This document shows, piece after piece, positions 9,991 through 19,156 of a stretch of DNA of 41,603 bases (within the stretch, counting starts at the first letter, position 1; the number at the start of each line of letters is the position of its first letter). Source of the stretch: Halothiobacillus sp. GTDB taxonomy: Bacteria; Pseudomonadota; Gammaproteobacteria; Halothiobacillales; Halothiobacillaceae. The stretch lies in contig JAGUXT010000006.1 of the NCBI GenBank assembly GCA_020061705.1, positions 1 through 41,603 of the forward strand. Reading direction: 5' to 3'. The notes under the pieces were generated by a model. That model saw nothing but the letters and a program-made list of their open reading frames with translations, made no database searches and had not been told where the DNA came from. Made by a program: the position numbers and the translations under genes.

Positions 9991-11021
9991 TGGACGTATT
10001 CAGTTTCGATGATCCCCACCATTTATTGGCCAGCGTCTGGTTTGCCATTATTGGCTTATTCCTGATTTTCTATGTTGTACTCGATGGCTTTGATTTAGGC
10101 ATGGGGATATTATCGCTTGCTGCACCCAGTGAAAAATATCGTGGTGCAATGATGAGCAGTATTGGCAGCATTTGGGATGCCAATGAAACCTGGCTGGTCA
10201 TTGTTGGTGGCACGCTATTTGGTGCTTTCCCCTTGGTATATGGCACTGTTTTACATGGGCTTTACATCCCAATAACCCTTATGCTTTTGGGTTTTATGTT
10301 GCGCGGTGTGTCCTTTGAATTTTATGTACTTTCATCACGCAAAAAACTCTGGGGTACAGCATTTGGCCTTGGCAGTTTAATCGCCGTGATTGCCCAGGGT
10401 TTCGCATTGGGTGGCCTGCTTAATGGCATGAAAATTGAAAATGGATTGTTCATTGGCGGTGTATTTGACTGGTTTTCACCTTTTAGCCTGATGGTCGTTT
10501 TGGGCGTGATTGCGGGATACAGTGTACTCGGCGCCAATTACATGATTCTAAAATTCCATGGTGAGCTGCAAAACCATGCTTATGCACGCAGCAAAATATT
10601 TAGCCTGTTGATGTTGTGCTTTGCTGCTATCGTTACGGTATGGACACCCCTGCAATACCCCAGTATTTATGAACGCTGGTTCACCCTGCCTAATTTCTTT
10701 GCATTCGCCCTGCTCCCTCTTGCTGCCTTAGTGTGTTTTTTCATGCTATTCAAGGCGCTTATGCGACGCGAGGAGCGTGCCCCATTCATCTGGAGTCTCC
10801 TTATTTTCCTATTCTCCTTTATCGGTCTTGCCGCGACCTGGTTTCCATATATCGTTCCCGGAGCAATTACGATTGACCAAGCTGCCGCACCAACCAACAC
10901 TCTTGTTTTCATGCTCCTCGGCATTGGCATGTTGATTCCGGTAATGATTGCTTACAACATTTATCAATATAGTGTTTTTAGCGGAAAAATTAATCCCGAC
11001 ACACCGGAACAAAACGATTAA
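9990..11021 (+). CDS. cydB: Cytochrome bd-type quinol oxidase subunit II
   Basis: The non-haem-ligating membrane partner of subunit I. It has 343 residues with about nine hydrophobic segments. The N-terminal YVVLDGFDLGMGIL and SIGSIWDANETWLV blocks are family signatures. Its start overlaps the cydA stop by one base (TAATG), which implies coupled translation and equal amounts of the two subunits. No CydX-like small reading frame is evident after it; the glycosyltransferase starts 26 bases on. It shares the AT-rich composition of cydA, so the pair may have been acquired together. Confidence 0.95.
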   Translation: MDVFSFDDPHHLLASVWFAIIGLFLIFYVVLDGFDLGMGILSLAAPSEKYRGAMMSSIGSIWDANETWLVIVGGTLFGAFPLVYGTVLHGLYIPITLMLLGFMLRGVSFEFYVLSSRKKLWGTAFGLGSLIAVIAQGFALGGLLNGMKIENGLFIGGVFDWFSPFSLMVVLGVIAGYSVLGANYMILKFHGELQNHAYARSKIFSLLMLCFAAIVTVWTPLQYPSIYERWFTLPNFFAFALLPLAALVCFFMLFKALMRREERAPFIWSLLIFLFSFIGLAATWFPYIVPGAITIDQAAAPTNTLVFMLLGIGMLIPVMIAYNIYQYSVFSGKINPDTPEQND

Positions 11022-11047
11022 TAAACCGATAACTTCAGGGAAGACCC

Positions 11048-12250
11048 ATGCGACTCTTGATGATTTCCGATGTGTATTTTCCACGCGTCAACGGTGTTTC
11101 AACCTCGATTGAAACCACGCGCCATGCGCTCGAAAAACTGGGGCATGAGATTACATTGATCGTGCCTGATTACCCGCAACAAGAAGAATCTACCGATCCC
11201 CATGTCATGCGTATCCCCGCGCGCAAAGTTCTTTTCGATCCAGAAGACCGTTTAATGGCCTGGCGTGACTTGCGTCGCACGATGCGCGCACTTGCCCCGC
11301 AACAATTTGATTTAATTCATATTCATACGCCATTTATTGCTCACTACGCCGGCACGCGCATGGCACGCAATCTCAAATTACCCGTAGTGGAGACCTACCA
11401 CACGTTTTTTGAGCAATATCTTGAACATTACATTCCCTTTCTTCCCGATCCGATGCTGCGCCTCGTGGCGCGCCGCCTGACCGCAAACCAGGGCAACGCC
11501 GTGAACGCCTTGATTTCACCTTCCATTGCCATGCGCGATATTTTGCGCCGCTATGGAGTGCGCACCCCCATCAGTGTCATTCCCACCGGCATTGATCTTG
11601 AAAATTGGCGCGCGCCCACGGCGCCCGACCCGCGTCATGCGCTTGGCCTGTCCAGCACTCAACCCATGCTGCTGTTTGTTGGACGGCTGGCGTTTGAAAA
11701 AAACATCGAATTTTTGCTCAACATGCTTACCAGGCTGATTGAACAGCGCCCTGATACCTGCCTGGTGCTTGCGGGCGAAGGGCCGGCGGAAAAACATCTG
11801 CGCAAACTCACCGCACAACTTGGATTGGAAGCGCATGTACATTTTGTCGGCTACCTGCCGCGCGATGGCCAACTGCAAGCCTTGTACCGCGCCGCCGATG
11901 CCTTTGTATTCGCCTCGGCCACCGAAACCCAAGGCCTCGTCCTCGTCGAAGCCCTGGCTCTCGGACTCCCCGTGGTCGCCCTGGCGGAAATGGGCACGCG
12001 CGATGTGGTGCGCGAAGGTGAGGGCTGTCTGATTGCACCCAATGATCCACAAGGCTTTGCTGCCCGCGTCGTGGAACTATTCGACCACCCGCACGAAACC
12101 ACTCGACTTGCCGCACAAGCTGTCATTGCTGCCGACGCGTGGCAAGAAGAGCGCGTCGCCGAACGCCTGGTCGCGTTTTACCAGGAAACCATCGACCGTG
12201 GCGAAAGCGCGCCTGTGCGCAAACGCTGGCGGCGCAGGCAAGAAGCATGA
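11048..12250 (+). CDS. GT4-family glycosyltransferase
   Basis: A 400-residue GT-B fold glycosyltransferase of family GT4. The N-terminal acceptor domain starts MRLLMISDVYFPRVNGVSTS, typical of enzymes close to diacylglycerol glucosyltransferases and mannosyltransferases. The donor domain has LFVGRLAFEKN, AGEGPAEKHL and the E-x7-E type segment ETQGLVLVEA. No signal peptide or transmembrane segment is seen, so it is cytosolic or peripheral on the membrane. The acceptor is not determinable; a glycolipid is a plausible guess. An AGGGA ribosome site sits 7 bases before the ATG, and the stop overlaps the selO start by four bases. Confidence 0.85.
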   Translation: MRLLMISDVYFPRVNGVSTSIETTRHALEKLGHEITLIVPDYPQQEESTDPHVMRIPARKVLFDPEDRLMAWRDLRRTMRALAPQQFDLIHIHTPFIAHYAGTRMARNLKLPVVETYHTFFEQYLEHYIPFLPDPMLRLVARRLTANQGNAVNALISPSIAMRDILRRYGVRTPISVIPTGIDLENWRAPTAPDPRHALGLSSTQPMLLFVGRLAFEKNIEFLLNMLTRLIEQRPDTCLVLAGEGPAEKHLRKLTAQLGLEAHVHFVGYLPRDGQLQALYRAADAFVFASATETQGLVLVEALALGLPVVALAEMGTRDVVREGEGCLIAPNDPQGFAARVVELFDHPHETTRLAAQAVIAADAWQEERVAERLVAFYQETIDRGESAPVRKRWRRRQEA

Positions 12251-13839
12251 AACTCAACCAACTCAAGCTCGATAACAGCTATGTGCGTGAATTGCCCGCC
12301 GACCCGGACGCGCACAATGGATCACGCCAAATTTACGCTGCCAGCTACTCGCGCATCCACCCTACCCCGGTCAAATCACCGCAACTTCTAGCTTGCTCAG
12401 CAGAAACTGCCGCCCTGCTTGGTCTGGATGAGAGTGAATGCCACACCCGGCACTTCGCCGAAGTCTTCGGCGGCAATGCCCTCCTCCCCGCCATGCAGCC
12501 TTATGCCGCCTGCTACGGCGGCCACCAATTCGGCCACTGGGCGGGACAGCTCGGTGACGGGCGCGCCATCAATCTCGGCGAAGTCATCAACCCACACGGC
12601 CAGCGCTGGACACTGCAACTCAAAGGCGCGGGACGCACCCCGTATTCGCGCGGTGCAGACGGTCGCGCCGTGTTGCGCTCTTCTGTGCGCGAATTTCTCT
12701 GCTCCGAAGCCATGCACCATCTCGGTATCCCGACGACCCGCGCCCTGAGCCTTGTTGCAACCGGTGATGGGGTGCTGCGCGATATGTTTTACGATGGCCG
12801 CCCGCAAATCGAACCCGGCGCCATAGTCTGCCGCGTCGCGCCTTCCTTCACCCGTTTTGGCAACTTCGAACTCTTCGCGCATCGCGGCGACCGCCACACC
12901 CTGCGCCTGCTGGCTGACTACACCATTCGTCACGATTTCCCCGAACTGCTCGCTGCCGATGCTACTCCCACGTCTGAAACCTACCTCGCCTGGTTCCGCG
13001 AAATCGTGCGCCGCACAGCGGAAATGATTGTCCATTGGATGCGTGTCGGCTTCGTACACGGCGTGATGAACACCGACAACATGTCGATCCTTGGCCTGAC
13101 CATCGACTACGGCCCCTACGGCTGGCTCGAAGGCTACGACCCGCACTGGACACCCAATACCACTGATGCGCAAGGCCGCCGCTACTGCTTTGGCAGCCAG
13201 CCACAAATCGGCGAATGGAACCTCGTGCGCTTGGCCAACGCCCTGCGACCGCTTGTTGGCGCAACTGAACCGTTGCAAGAAGCCCTTCTGGCCTATCAGC
13301 ACGACTACGACCAAGCTTACGATGGCATTATGGTCGCCAAACTCGGCCTCAAAAACCATCAAGGCCATAGCGATGATGTACTCATCGAAGCCATGCACAG
13401 CATGCTCAGCCTGACCGAGACGGACTACATCCTGTTCTTCCGCGCCCTCGCCGACCTGCCTGATGGACACGATGATGAAACCCTGCTCAACATCATCAGC
13501 CCGGCGTGGTATGCCCCGCATGAAGTGCAAAACGAGGTGCGCCACGGCATTCTCGACTGGCTGCACGCCTACCTCAAGCGCCGCAGCCAAGACGGACGTG
13601 ACACAGCCAAACGCCGCGCCGCCATGCACGCCGTCAATCCCAAATACGTGTTACGCAACTACCTCGCTCAACAAGCCATCGACCGCGCCGAAAACGGCGA
13701 CACGTCGATGATAAGTGAACTCCTCAACCTGCTGCGCCAACCCTACGCTGATCAACCCGACAACGAGCACTATGCCGCCAAACGCCCCGAATGGGCACGC
13801 GTCAAAGCCGGTTGCTCCATGCTGTCGTGTAGCTCGTAA
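12247..13839 (+). CDS. selO: SelO/YdiU pseudokinase-fold protein AMPylase
   Basis: SelO transfers AMP from ATP to Ser, Thr or Tyr of target proteins and is linked to oxidative stress. The start is the ATG at 12247, overlapping the glycosyltransferase stop (ATGA), and gives 530 residues; an in-frame extension upstream is not family sequence. Seen motifs: YGGHQFGHWAGQLGDGRA (90-107), KGAGRTPYSRGADGR (126-140), HGVMNTDNMS (271-280, metal-binding Asp at 277) and DYGPYGWLEGYDP (287-299). The C-terminus ends SCSS, with Cys where vertebrate SelO has selenocysteine. Convergent with the phosphatase gene, 14 bases away. Confidence 0.96.
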   Translation: MKLNQLKLDNSYVRELPADPDAHNGSRQIYAASYSRIHPTPVKSPQLLACSAETAALLGLDESECHTRHFAEVFGGNALLPAMQPYAACYGGHQFGHWAGQLGDGRAINLGEVINPHGQRWTLQLKGAGRTPYSRGADGRAVLRSSVREFLCSEAMHHLGIPTTRALSLVATGDGVLRDMFYDGRPQIEPGAIVCRVAPSFTRFGNFELFAHRGDRHTLRLLADYTIRHDFPELLAADATPTSETYLAWFREIVRRTAEMIVHWMRVGFVHGVMNTDNMSILGLTIDYGPYGWLEGYDPHWTPNTTDAQGRRYCFGSQPQIGEWNLVRLANALRPLVGATEPLQEALLAYQHDYDQAYDGIMVAKLGLKNHQGHSDDVLIEAMHSMLSLTETDYILFFRALADLPDGHDDETLLNIISPAWYAPHEVQNEVRHGILDWLHAYLKRRSQDGRDTAKRRAAMHAVNPKYVLRNYLAQQAIDRAENGDTSMISELLNLLRQPYADQPDNEHYAAKRPEWARVKAGCSMLSCSS

Positions 13840-13853
13840 CGCGAGTTGCCGGA

Positions 13854-14357
13854 TTATCGACGCTCGATACGTTCCTGCTGAATTTGCGCCAACAAGCCCT
13901 CAGCAGCCGCCTCGATCATATCCAATACCCGTTCAAAGCCTGCTTCCCCACCGTAGTACGGGTCGGGCACTTCACGTGCAAAACCGGCCTCCGCGGCAAA
14001 GTCCATGAACAGTCCCAAATGCGTCTGCACACCCTCCGTTTGGGCGCGCAGGGTTTTGAGTATGGACAAATTATCTTCATCCATCGCCAACACATAATCA
14101 AAGCGAGTGAAATCCTGCGCTTCAACTTTGCGCGCACGCTGAGTTGATAAATCGTACCCGCGGCGCAGAGCCGAACGTTGAGTCCGCTCATCCGGTGGAT
14201 TACCGATGTGATAGGCATGCGTCCCCGCCGAGTCAATGCGAATGCGCTCACTCAAACCAGCTTCACGCACTTTGTGCACAAACACGCCTTCGGCGGTCGG
14301 CGAGCGGCAAATGTTGCCCATGCAAACGAATAAAACGCGCACTTCATGATCGTTCAT
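13854..14357 (-). CDS. Low-molecular-weight protein-tyrosine phosphatase
   Basis: A 167-residue cytosolic phosphatase of the LMW-PTP (arsenate-reductase-like) family. The P-loop CMGNICRS starts at C12 with R18 completing the C-x5-R signature, and the general-acid Asp is in DPYYGG (132-137). A strong GAGGAGGA ribosome site lies 7 bases upstream of the ATG. It is the last gene of the gnd-zwf-pgi transcription direction, separated from pgi by 24 bases. No tyrosine kinase or exopolysaccharide genes are beside it, so its substrate is unknown. Confidence 0.93.
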   Translation of the reverse strand: MNDHEVRVLFVCMGNICRSPTAEGVFVHKVREAGLSERIRIDSAGTHAYHIGNPPDERTQRSALRRGYDLSTQRARKVEAQDFTRFDYVLAMDEDNLSILKTLRAQTEGVQTHLGLFMDFAAEAGFAREVPDPYYGGEAGFERVLDMIEAAAEGLLAQIQQERIERR

Positions 14358-14381
14358 GAAACGTTCCTCCTCAAATGCACA

Positions 14382-16031
14382 TCAAGCATGCATCAAACTT
14401 TTTACCAATTGAATCAGACCATTGGTCGAGGCATCGTATTGGTTGACGGCTTCGCTTTCCGCCAGGCGCGGCAAAATATCATTGGCCATTTGCTTGCCCA
14501 ACTCCACGCCCCACTGATCGAAAGAGTTTATGCGCCAGACAATGCCCTGCACAAAAATCTTGTGCTCGTACAGCGCCAGCAACATGCCCAGGGTATAGGG
14601 CGTATGGTCACGCATCACAATGGTGCTGCTGGGTTTATTGCCCTCAAACACTCGATGCGGTGCAAGCTCGGCAATCCTGGCTTCATCCAGACCCTGCGCA
14701 CGCATTTCGGCCTCCACCTCCTCGCGTGTGCGTCCCCACATCAAGGCGCGGCTTTGCGCAAACAGGTTGGCCAGCAGCATGGCGTGTTGCTGCCCTAGCG
14801 GGTTGTGCGTGTTGGCGGCGGCGATAAAGTCGCAGGGAATCAAGCGAGTGCCTTGATGGATAAGCTGGTAGAAAGCGTGCTGTCCATTGGTTCCGTTTCC
14901 GCCCCACAAAATCGTGCCGGTGCTGTAATTTACCGTTTCACCATCGCGATCAACCGATTTGCCATTGCTCTCCATGTCAGCCTGCTGCAAATAGGCTGGC
15001 AGGGCGCGCAAGCGTGTGCCATAAGGCAAAACAGCATGGGTTTCGGCAGCAAAAAAATTGGCATACCACACGCCAAGCAAGGCCATAATCACCGGCATAT
15101 TGCGTTCGAGCGGTGCTTCGTGGAAGTGTCGATCCATGGCATACGCACCTTCGAGCATCTTTTCAAAGTGCTCAAAGCCCACATGCACCGCAATCGACAG
15201 GCCAATCGACGACCACAGCGAATAGCGCCCGCCAACCCAATCCCAAAACTCGAACATATTTTCCGGCGCGATACCGAAAGTACTGACCAGCTCAAGGTTG
15301 GTGGATACGGCGGCAAAATGTTTGGCAACATGTGCCTCATCCCCAGCAGCCTGCAGGAACCAGGCTCGTGCTGCATGGGCATTCGCCATGGTTTCCTGAG
15401 TCGTAAAGGTCTTGGAGGCCACGATAAACAACGTAGTTTCAGGATTGAGCTGCTTGAGCGTACTGCTAATGTCCGACGGCGCAACATTAGATACAAAATG
15501 CGCTCGCAAATCAGGCTTGGCATAGGAGGCCAGTGCCTCACAGACCATTTTTGGCCCCAAATCCGAGCCTCCCACACCGATATTCACCACATCGGTAATT
15601 GTCTTGCCGCTATATCCCAACCACGCACCGCTGCGCACGGCTTGGGAGAATGTTTTCATGCGTGCCAGCACACCATTCACCAGAGGCATGACATCTTCGC
15701 CATCGACAAAAATCGGGCTATTGCTGCGGTTGCGCAAGGCAATATGTAATACGGCGCGATCTTCAGTGAAATTGATTTTCTGACCACTAAACATTTTTTC
15801 ACGCCAGCCTTCCAAGTCAGCCTCGCGCGCCAGTTGCAGCAAAAGTTGCATAGTGTGAGCGTTCACCCGCTGCTTGGAATAATCCAAAAACAACTCCCCT
15901 GCGCGCATGCTGAAGTTTTCAAAGCGCTTCGGATCGTCCGCAAACAAATCGCGCATCGGCGTATAGGCAAAATCACTGTGGTGCGCACGAAGAGCCTTCC
16001 AGGCAGGAAGTTGGGTAAGTGGAAGCGGCAT
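14382..16031 (-). CDS. pgi: Glucose-6-phosphate isomerase
   Basis: Interconverts glucose 6-phosphate and fructose 6-phosphate in the cytosol. The protein is 549 residues, like E. coli Pgi. Recognisable blocks are the [14 protein letters not shown] sugar-phosphate site, [29 protein letters not shown] and, near the C-terminus, [12 protein letters not shown] with the catalytic Lys. The ATG at 16031 is preceded by GAGGAA at 7 bases, so the longer in-frame reading from 16076 is rejected. It follows zwf, separated by about 200 bases that carry a miniature inverted-repeat element. Confidence 0.97.
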   Translation of the reverse strand: MPLPLTQLPAWKALRAHHSDFAYTPMRDLFADDPKRFENFSMRAGELFLDYSKQRVNAHTMQLLLQLAREADLEGWREKMFSGQKINFTEDRAVLHIALRNRSNSPIFVDGEDVMPLVNGVLARMKTFSQAVRSGAWLGYSGKTITDVVNIGVGGSDLGPKMVCEALASYAKPDLRAHFVSNVAPSDISSTLKQLNPETTLFIVASKTFTTQETMANAHAARAWFLQAAGDEAHVAKHFAAVSTNLELVSTFGIAPENMFEFWDWVGGRYSLWSSIGLSIAVHVGFEHFEKMLEGAYAMDRHFHEAPLERNMPVIMALLGVWYANFFAAETHAVLPYGTRLRALPAYLQQADMESNGKSVDRDGETVNYSTGTILWGGNGTNGQHAFYQLIHQGTRLIPCDFIAAANTHNPLGQQHAMLLANLFAQSRALMWGRTREEVEAEMRAQGLDEARIAELAPHRVFEGNKPSSTIVMRDHTPYTLGMLLALYEHKIFVQGIVWRINSFDQWGVELGKQMANDILPRLAESEAVNQYDASTNGLIQLVKSLMHA

Positions 16032-16086
16032 AAGTTGTTTCCTCAATGCAGTGAGTATGGGACTTAAACAATTCAATCAAAAAATA

Positions 16087-16223
16087 TTAGCCACAGATGG
16101 CACAGAGTTCTCAGCGAAAAAAACCTGTAGGTGCGAATTCACTCGCACGCGGCCAGTTCCATGTGCGCATGAATTCGCACCCACGAACCTTCGCCCGTAT
16201 TGCTCTGTGATCTCTGTTGCTAA
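16087..16223. repeat. 137-base MITE-like element with nested inverted repeats
   Basis: The outer ends 16087-16107 and 16203-16223 are inverted repeats matching at 17 of 21 positions (TTAGC-ACAGA----CACAGAG pattern). Inside lies a perfect 12-base inverted repeat, GGTGCGAATTCA (16130-16141) and TGAATTCGCACC (16170-16181). It fills most of the zwf-pgi gap and ends 6 bases before the zwf stop codon. It encodes nothing. It resembles palindromic intergenic repeats common in environmental proteobacteria. Confidence 0.75.
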
Positions 16224-16229
16224 AAAACA

Positions 16230-17747
16230 TTACAAGGCATTACGCCAGACATGGTCTTCTTTATCAAACAGGCGGCTGGCTTCGTCCGGCCCCCAGCTTC
16301 CCGCTGGATAGGTGTGGATAAAATCACGCTCCTGCGACCACAACTTGAGTACTGGATCGACCGCACGCCACGCCCACTCCACCTCGTCATAGCGCAAAAA
16401 CAGCGACTGATCGCCGTGCATAACGTCCAGCAACAAGGCTTCATAGGCTCCCAGGCGCGTGGCTTCGTTTTCACAATAGGTCGCATCCAACTGCGTAGTG
16501 GTGGTGCGCAACTCCAGGCCTTCACGCTTGGTTTGCACCTCCAGGCGCAGGCTTTCGCAGGGCTGAATACCGAGCAGCAACCAGTTCGGCTCGAGTTGCT
16601 CGATAGGCGTTTCACGGAAAAGCTGCTGCGGCGGGTGACGGAAGCGAATACTGACCATCGAAGTACCTTCCGGCAGGCGCTTGCCTGTACGGATGTAAAA
16701 CGGCACGCCACGCCAACGCCAGTTGTCAATATACAACTTCAACGCGGCATAGGTTTCCGTGGTGCTGTGCGCATCCACACCTTCTTCTTCCAAATAGCCC
16801 GGCACGGTTTTGCCTCGAATCTGTCCGCGCGTGTATTGCGCACGAAAGGCGTGGGCATGGACGGCACGCGGCGGAATCGGGCGTATGGAGCGCAGCACCT
16901 TGACCTTTTCATCACGCAAGGCTTCTGCATCCAGAATCGGCGGGGGTTCCATGGCCACCAGGGTGAGCATTTGCAGCAAATGACTCTGAATCATGTCGCG
17001 TAGCGCGCCGGCCTGATCGTAATAGCCCGCACGGCGGCCGATTCCCTTGTCTTCAGCGTGCGAAATCTGCACATGGTCAATGTAGTTGCGGTTCCAGAGC
17101 GGTTCGAGCAGCAAATTGGCAAAACGGAACACCAAAATGTTTTGCACCGTGGATTTACCGAGGTAGTGGTCAATACGGAAAATCTGCTTCTCGGAAAAAT
17201 GCCGATGCAGGCGCGCATCCAGCATTTTGGCGCTTTCCAGATCGTAGCCAAACGGCTTTTCCACCACCAGACGCCGCCAGCCATCAAATTCGTCATTCAA
17301 CTCCGCTGCCGCAAGCTGCTCAGCCACCGCCGCATACATATCCGGCGCAACCGCCAGATAAAACAACAAATTCATGCTCATGCCGTTTTCCGACACGCGC
17401 GCGCCCAGCTCCTGATAATCCTCAGCGGTTTCCAAATCGCCTTTCACAAAGCGTTGTCGCGCCAGAAAACGCGTCAAGACAACTTCATCAACCGCCGTAC
17501 CAAGGCGCTCGCGTAACACACCATCGACATAACCGCGCCAGTCTTCATCCGTCCACTCGCGCCGACCAAAACCAAACACGAGCACCCCCGCATCTACACG
17601 GTCATGCCGATCCAGGTTGTACAAAGCCGGCAATAATTTTTGAGCCGCAAGATTGCCCGTTGCGCCAAAAATGACAAAACCGCATTTCACCGGCGAAGCG
17701 TTGACACTGCCAAACGTTGCGTCTTTACTCGAACTGACGGGAGACAT
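16230..17747 (-). CDS. zwf: Glucose-6-phosphate 1-dehydrogenase
   Basis: Oxidises glucose 6-phosphate to 6-phosphogluconolactone with reduction of NADP+, opening the oxidative pentose phosphate pathway. At 505 residues it has family length. The Rossmann motif GATGNLA is at 28-34, EKPFGYD at 163-169 and the active-site RIDHYLGK at 191-198. Its ATG lies 5 bases after the gnd stop, so the two are cotranscribed. No 6-phosphogluconolactonase gene lies between zwf and gnd or anywhere else in the window. Confidence 0.97.
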   Translation of the reverse strand: MSPVSSSKDATFGSVNASPVKCGFVIFGATGNLAAQKLLPALYNLDRHDRVDAGVLVFGFGRREWTDEDWRGYVDGVLRERLGTAVDEVVLTRFLARQRFVKGDLETAEDYQELGARVSENGMSMNLLFYLAVAPDMYAAVAEQLAAAELNDEFDGWRRLVVEKPFGYDLESAKMLDARLHRHFSEKQIFRIDHYLGKSTVQNILVFRFANLLLEPLWNRNYIDHVQISHAEDKGIGRRAGYYDQAGALRDMIQSHLLQMLTLVAMEPPPILDAEALRDEKVKVLRSIRPIPPRAVHAHAFRAQYTRGQIRGKTVPGYLEEEGVDAHSTTETYAALKLYIDNWRWRGVPFYIRTGKRLPEGTSMVSIRFRHPPQQLFRETPIEQLEPNWLLLGIQPCESLRLEVQTKREGLELRTTTTQLDATYCENEATRLGAYEALLLDVMHGDQSLFLRYDEVEWAWRAVDPVLKLWSQERDFIHTYPAGSWGPDEASRLFDKEDHVWRNAL

Positions 17748-17752
17748 GGCTG

Positions 17753-18673
17753 TTACTCCGCTTCAGATTGGGTAATCGCATGACCGCCAAACCCTTTACG
17801 CATCATCGCCAAGGCCTTGTTGCCATAATCCGCATTACCCTGGCTGGCAAAGCGCATTTGCAACGCCAGGGTCATCACGGGTGCCGCCACGCCCAAATCA
17901 ATGGCTTCCTTGGCCGTCCAGCGTCCTTCGCCCGAATCCGCCACCACTGGCGCAACACTCGCCAGCTCCTGATCTTGCGCCAGAGCGTCCGCCGTCAAAT
18001 CCAGCAACCAGCTTTGCACGACCGAGCCATGCCTCCACAACTCGGAAATTTGCGCCAAATCCAGCGCGAATGGCTCCTTGGCCTTAAGTACCGCCAAGCC
18101 TTCGGCCAGCGCCTGCATCATGCCGTACTCAATGCCGTTATGAACCATTTTGGTGAAATGTCCCGAACCCAACGGCCCTACATGCGCCCAACCCGTGCTC
18201 TCAGAAGGTGCAAGCGCTTTAAGAATGGGCGTTAAGCGCGCAGCGTCTTCATCCGTACCGCCCGCCATCACGCAATAACCATTTTTCAAACCCCACACGC
18301 CACCCGACACGCCGACATCCATAAAGCGCACGCCGCATGCTGCCGCGCGCTCGCCATGTCGAGTCGCATTCTGGTAAAAATCATTCGCACCATTGACCAA
18401 CAGATCGCCAGCCGCCATCAAGGGCAGCACCGCATCCAGCGCCGCTTCGGTCGCCGCGCCCGCAGGCAACATCAACCAGACGATACGCGGCGCGGGCAGT
18501 TGCTCGATAAATTCAGCCAGAGAATACGCTGGCATAAAACCTGCACCCTCTTCACGCAACTCATCCACCGGCGCAGCACTGCGGTTATGTCCGACCACCT
18601 CAACCCCTGCACGCACTAGGCGACGCACCATGTTGCCACCCATCCGACCCAAACCATAGATACCGATACGCAT
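17753..18673 (-). CDS. gnd: 6-phosphogluconate dehydrogenase, decarboxylating, short form
   Basis: Converts 6-phosphogluconate to ribulose 5-phosphate and CO2. The 306-residue length is that of the short, often NAD-linked, 6PGDH group, not the 470-residue E. coli Gnd. Seen: GLGRMGGN (7-14), [18 protein letters not shown] (122-139, with SGG at 123-125) and the catalytic pair K175/N179 in HFTKMVHNG. The usual DGGNS segment reads NGAND here (94-98), keeping the Asn. The ATG at 18673 has GAGGA 8 bases upstream; a longer in-frame reading to 18790 has no homology signal. First gene of the gnd-zwf-pgi-phosphatase series. Confidence 0.92.
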   Translation of the reverse strand: MRIGIYGLGRMGGNMVRRLVRAGVEVVGHNRSAAPVDELREEGAGFMPAYSLAEFIEQLPAPRIVWLMLPAGAATEAALDAVLPLMAAGDLLVNGANDFYQNATRHGERAAACGVRFMDVGVSGGVWGLKNGYCVMAGGTDEDAARLTPILKALAPSESTGWAHVGPLGSGHFTKMVHNGIEYGMMQALAEGLAVLKAKEPFALDLAQISELWRHGSVVQSWLLDLTADALAQDQELASVAPVVADSGEGRWTAKEAIDLGVAAPVMTLALQMRFASQGNADYGNKALAMMRKGFGGHAITQSEAE

Positions 18674-18738
18674 GATGCAAATCCTCACAAAGATTGATGA
18701 AAAAAACACTGGTACCACGATGAGTACATCAATGACGC

Positions 18739-18744
18739 TATAAT
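18739..18744 (+). promoter_or_regulatory. Candidate sigma-70 -10 element upstream of ppc
   Basis: A perfect TATAAT in the context GACGCTATAATGCC. No good -35 hexamer is found at 16-18 bases upstream, so the call is tentative. If active, the ppc leader would be about 400 bases and would run through the hairpin block. Confidence 0.35.
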
Positions 18745-18960
18745 GCCTGCGTTTTATGAAGCTAAATAGATGCCAAAAACGCGAGAGCATCGTAAATTCG
18801 TTATTTCGTGGCGAATAAGGAACACTTCAATAAATTCGATCAAGGCGTTGATGACCAGACAGAATGCGGCGAAAAGGTGCGGTATACGTGCAGTATGTGA
18901 GCATTTTGAGCTGTACATTGGCGTAGCAAGCCCGGCTTCAGCGGATTTATATGAAGCGCC

Positions 18961-19121
18961 CTAACAGGATGTTGAAAAAGGGCTTTCCTGCCCTTTTTCA
19001 ACTCGCATCGTCGCGGTACGCGCCCGCGACGGACTCCGAAGATTAAGCACTTAGCGTGCTTAATCTTCGTGCAAGCCATCCATGGCTTGCCTTAGCAGGG
19101 TGTTTTTAACACCCTGCTAAG
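18961..19121. repeat. 161-base element of five consecutive perfect hairpins
   Basis: Stems are: 18971-18983/18990-19002 (13 bp, 6-base loop), 19009-19016/19024-19031 (8 bp), 19037-19050/19056-19069 (14 bp), 19071-19079/19082-19090 (9 bp) and 19091-19104/19108-19121 (14 bp, 3-base loop). All are perfect. The outer ends are inverted copies of each other: CTAACAGGATGTTGAAAAA on the left and CTTAGCAGGGTGTTAAAAA read inward from the right. This looks like a miniature mobile or interspersed element sitting in the ppc leader. Confidence 0.8.
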
Positions 19122-19156
19122 CCTTCACCCAAGACCTCGAACAAGGAAGCAAAACC

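Larger units (their letters stand above)
18674..19156. other. 483-base gnd-ppc divergent intergenic region
   Basis: The left half should carry the gnd promoter (minus) and has a TATAAT hexamer on the plus strand at 18739-18744. An open frame at 18770-18964 (64 codons) has no recognisable family or good ribosome site and is not called. The right half, 18961-19121, is a compact block of five perfect hairpins. The ppc ribosome site AAGGAAG lies just before the ATG at 19157. Confidence 0.7.

Noticed and set aside
12397-13629. 410-residue open frame antisense to selO
   Set aside because: It lies fully inside a clearly recognised gene; long antisense frames are common in GC-rich coding DNA and the translation shows no family motif.
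13840-13853. Possible terminator between selO and the phosphatase gene
   Set aside because: The gap is 14 bases with only a 4-bp stem (CTCG/CGAG) and no T-run.
18770-18964. 64-codon frame downstream of a TATAAT in the ppc leader region
   Set aside because: No ribosome site, no family resemblance, and it runs to the edge of the repeat element. It might be a short leader peptide, but nothing supports this.
18961-19121. Hairpin block considered as a CRISPR array
   Set aside because: The five stems differ from each other in sequence and length, and there are no equal repeats separated by unique spacers.
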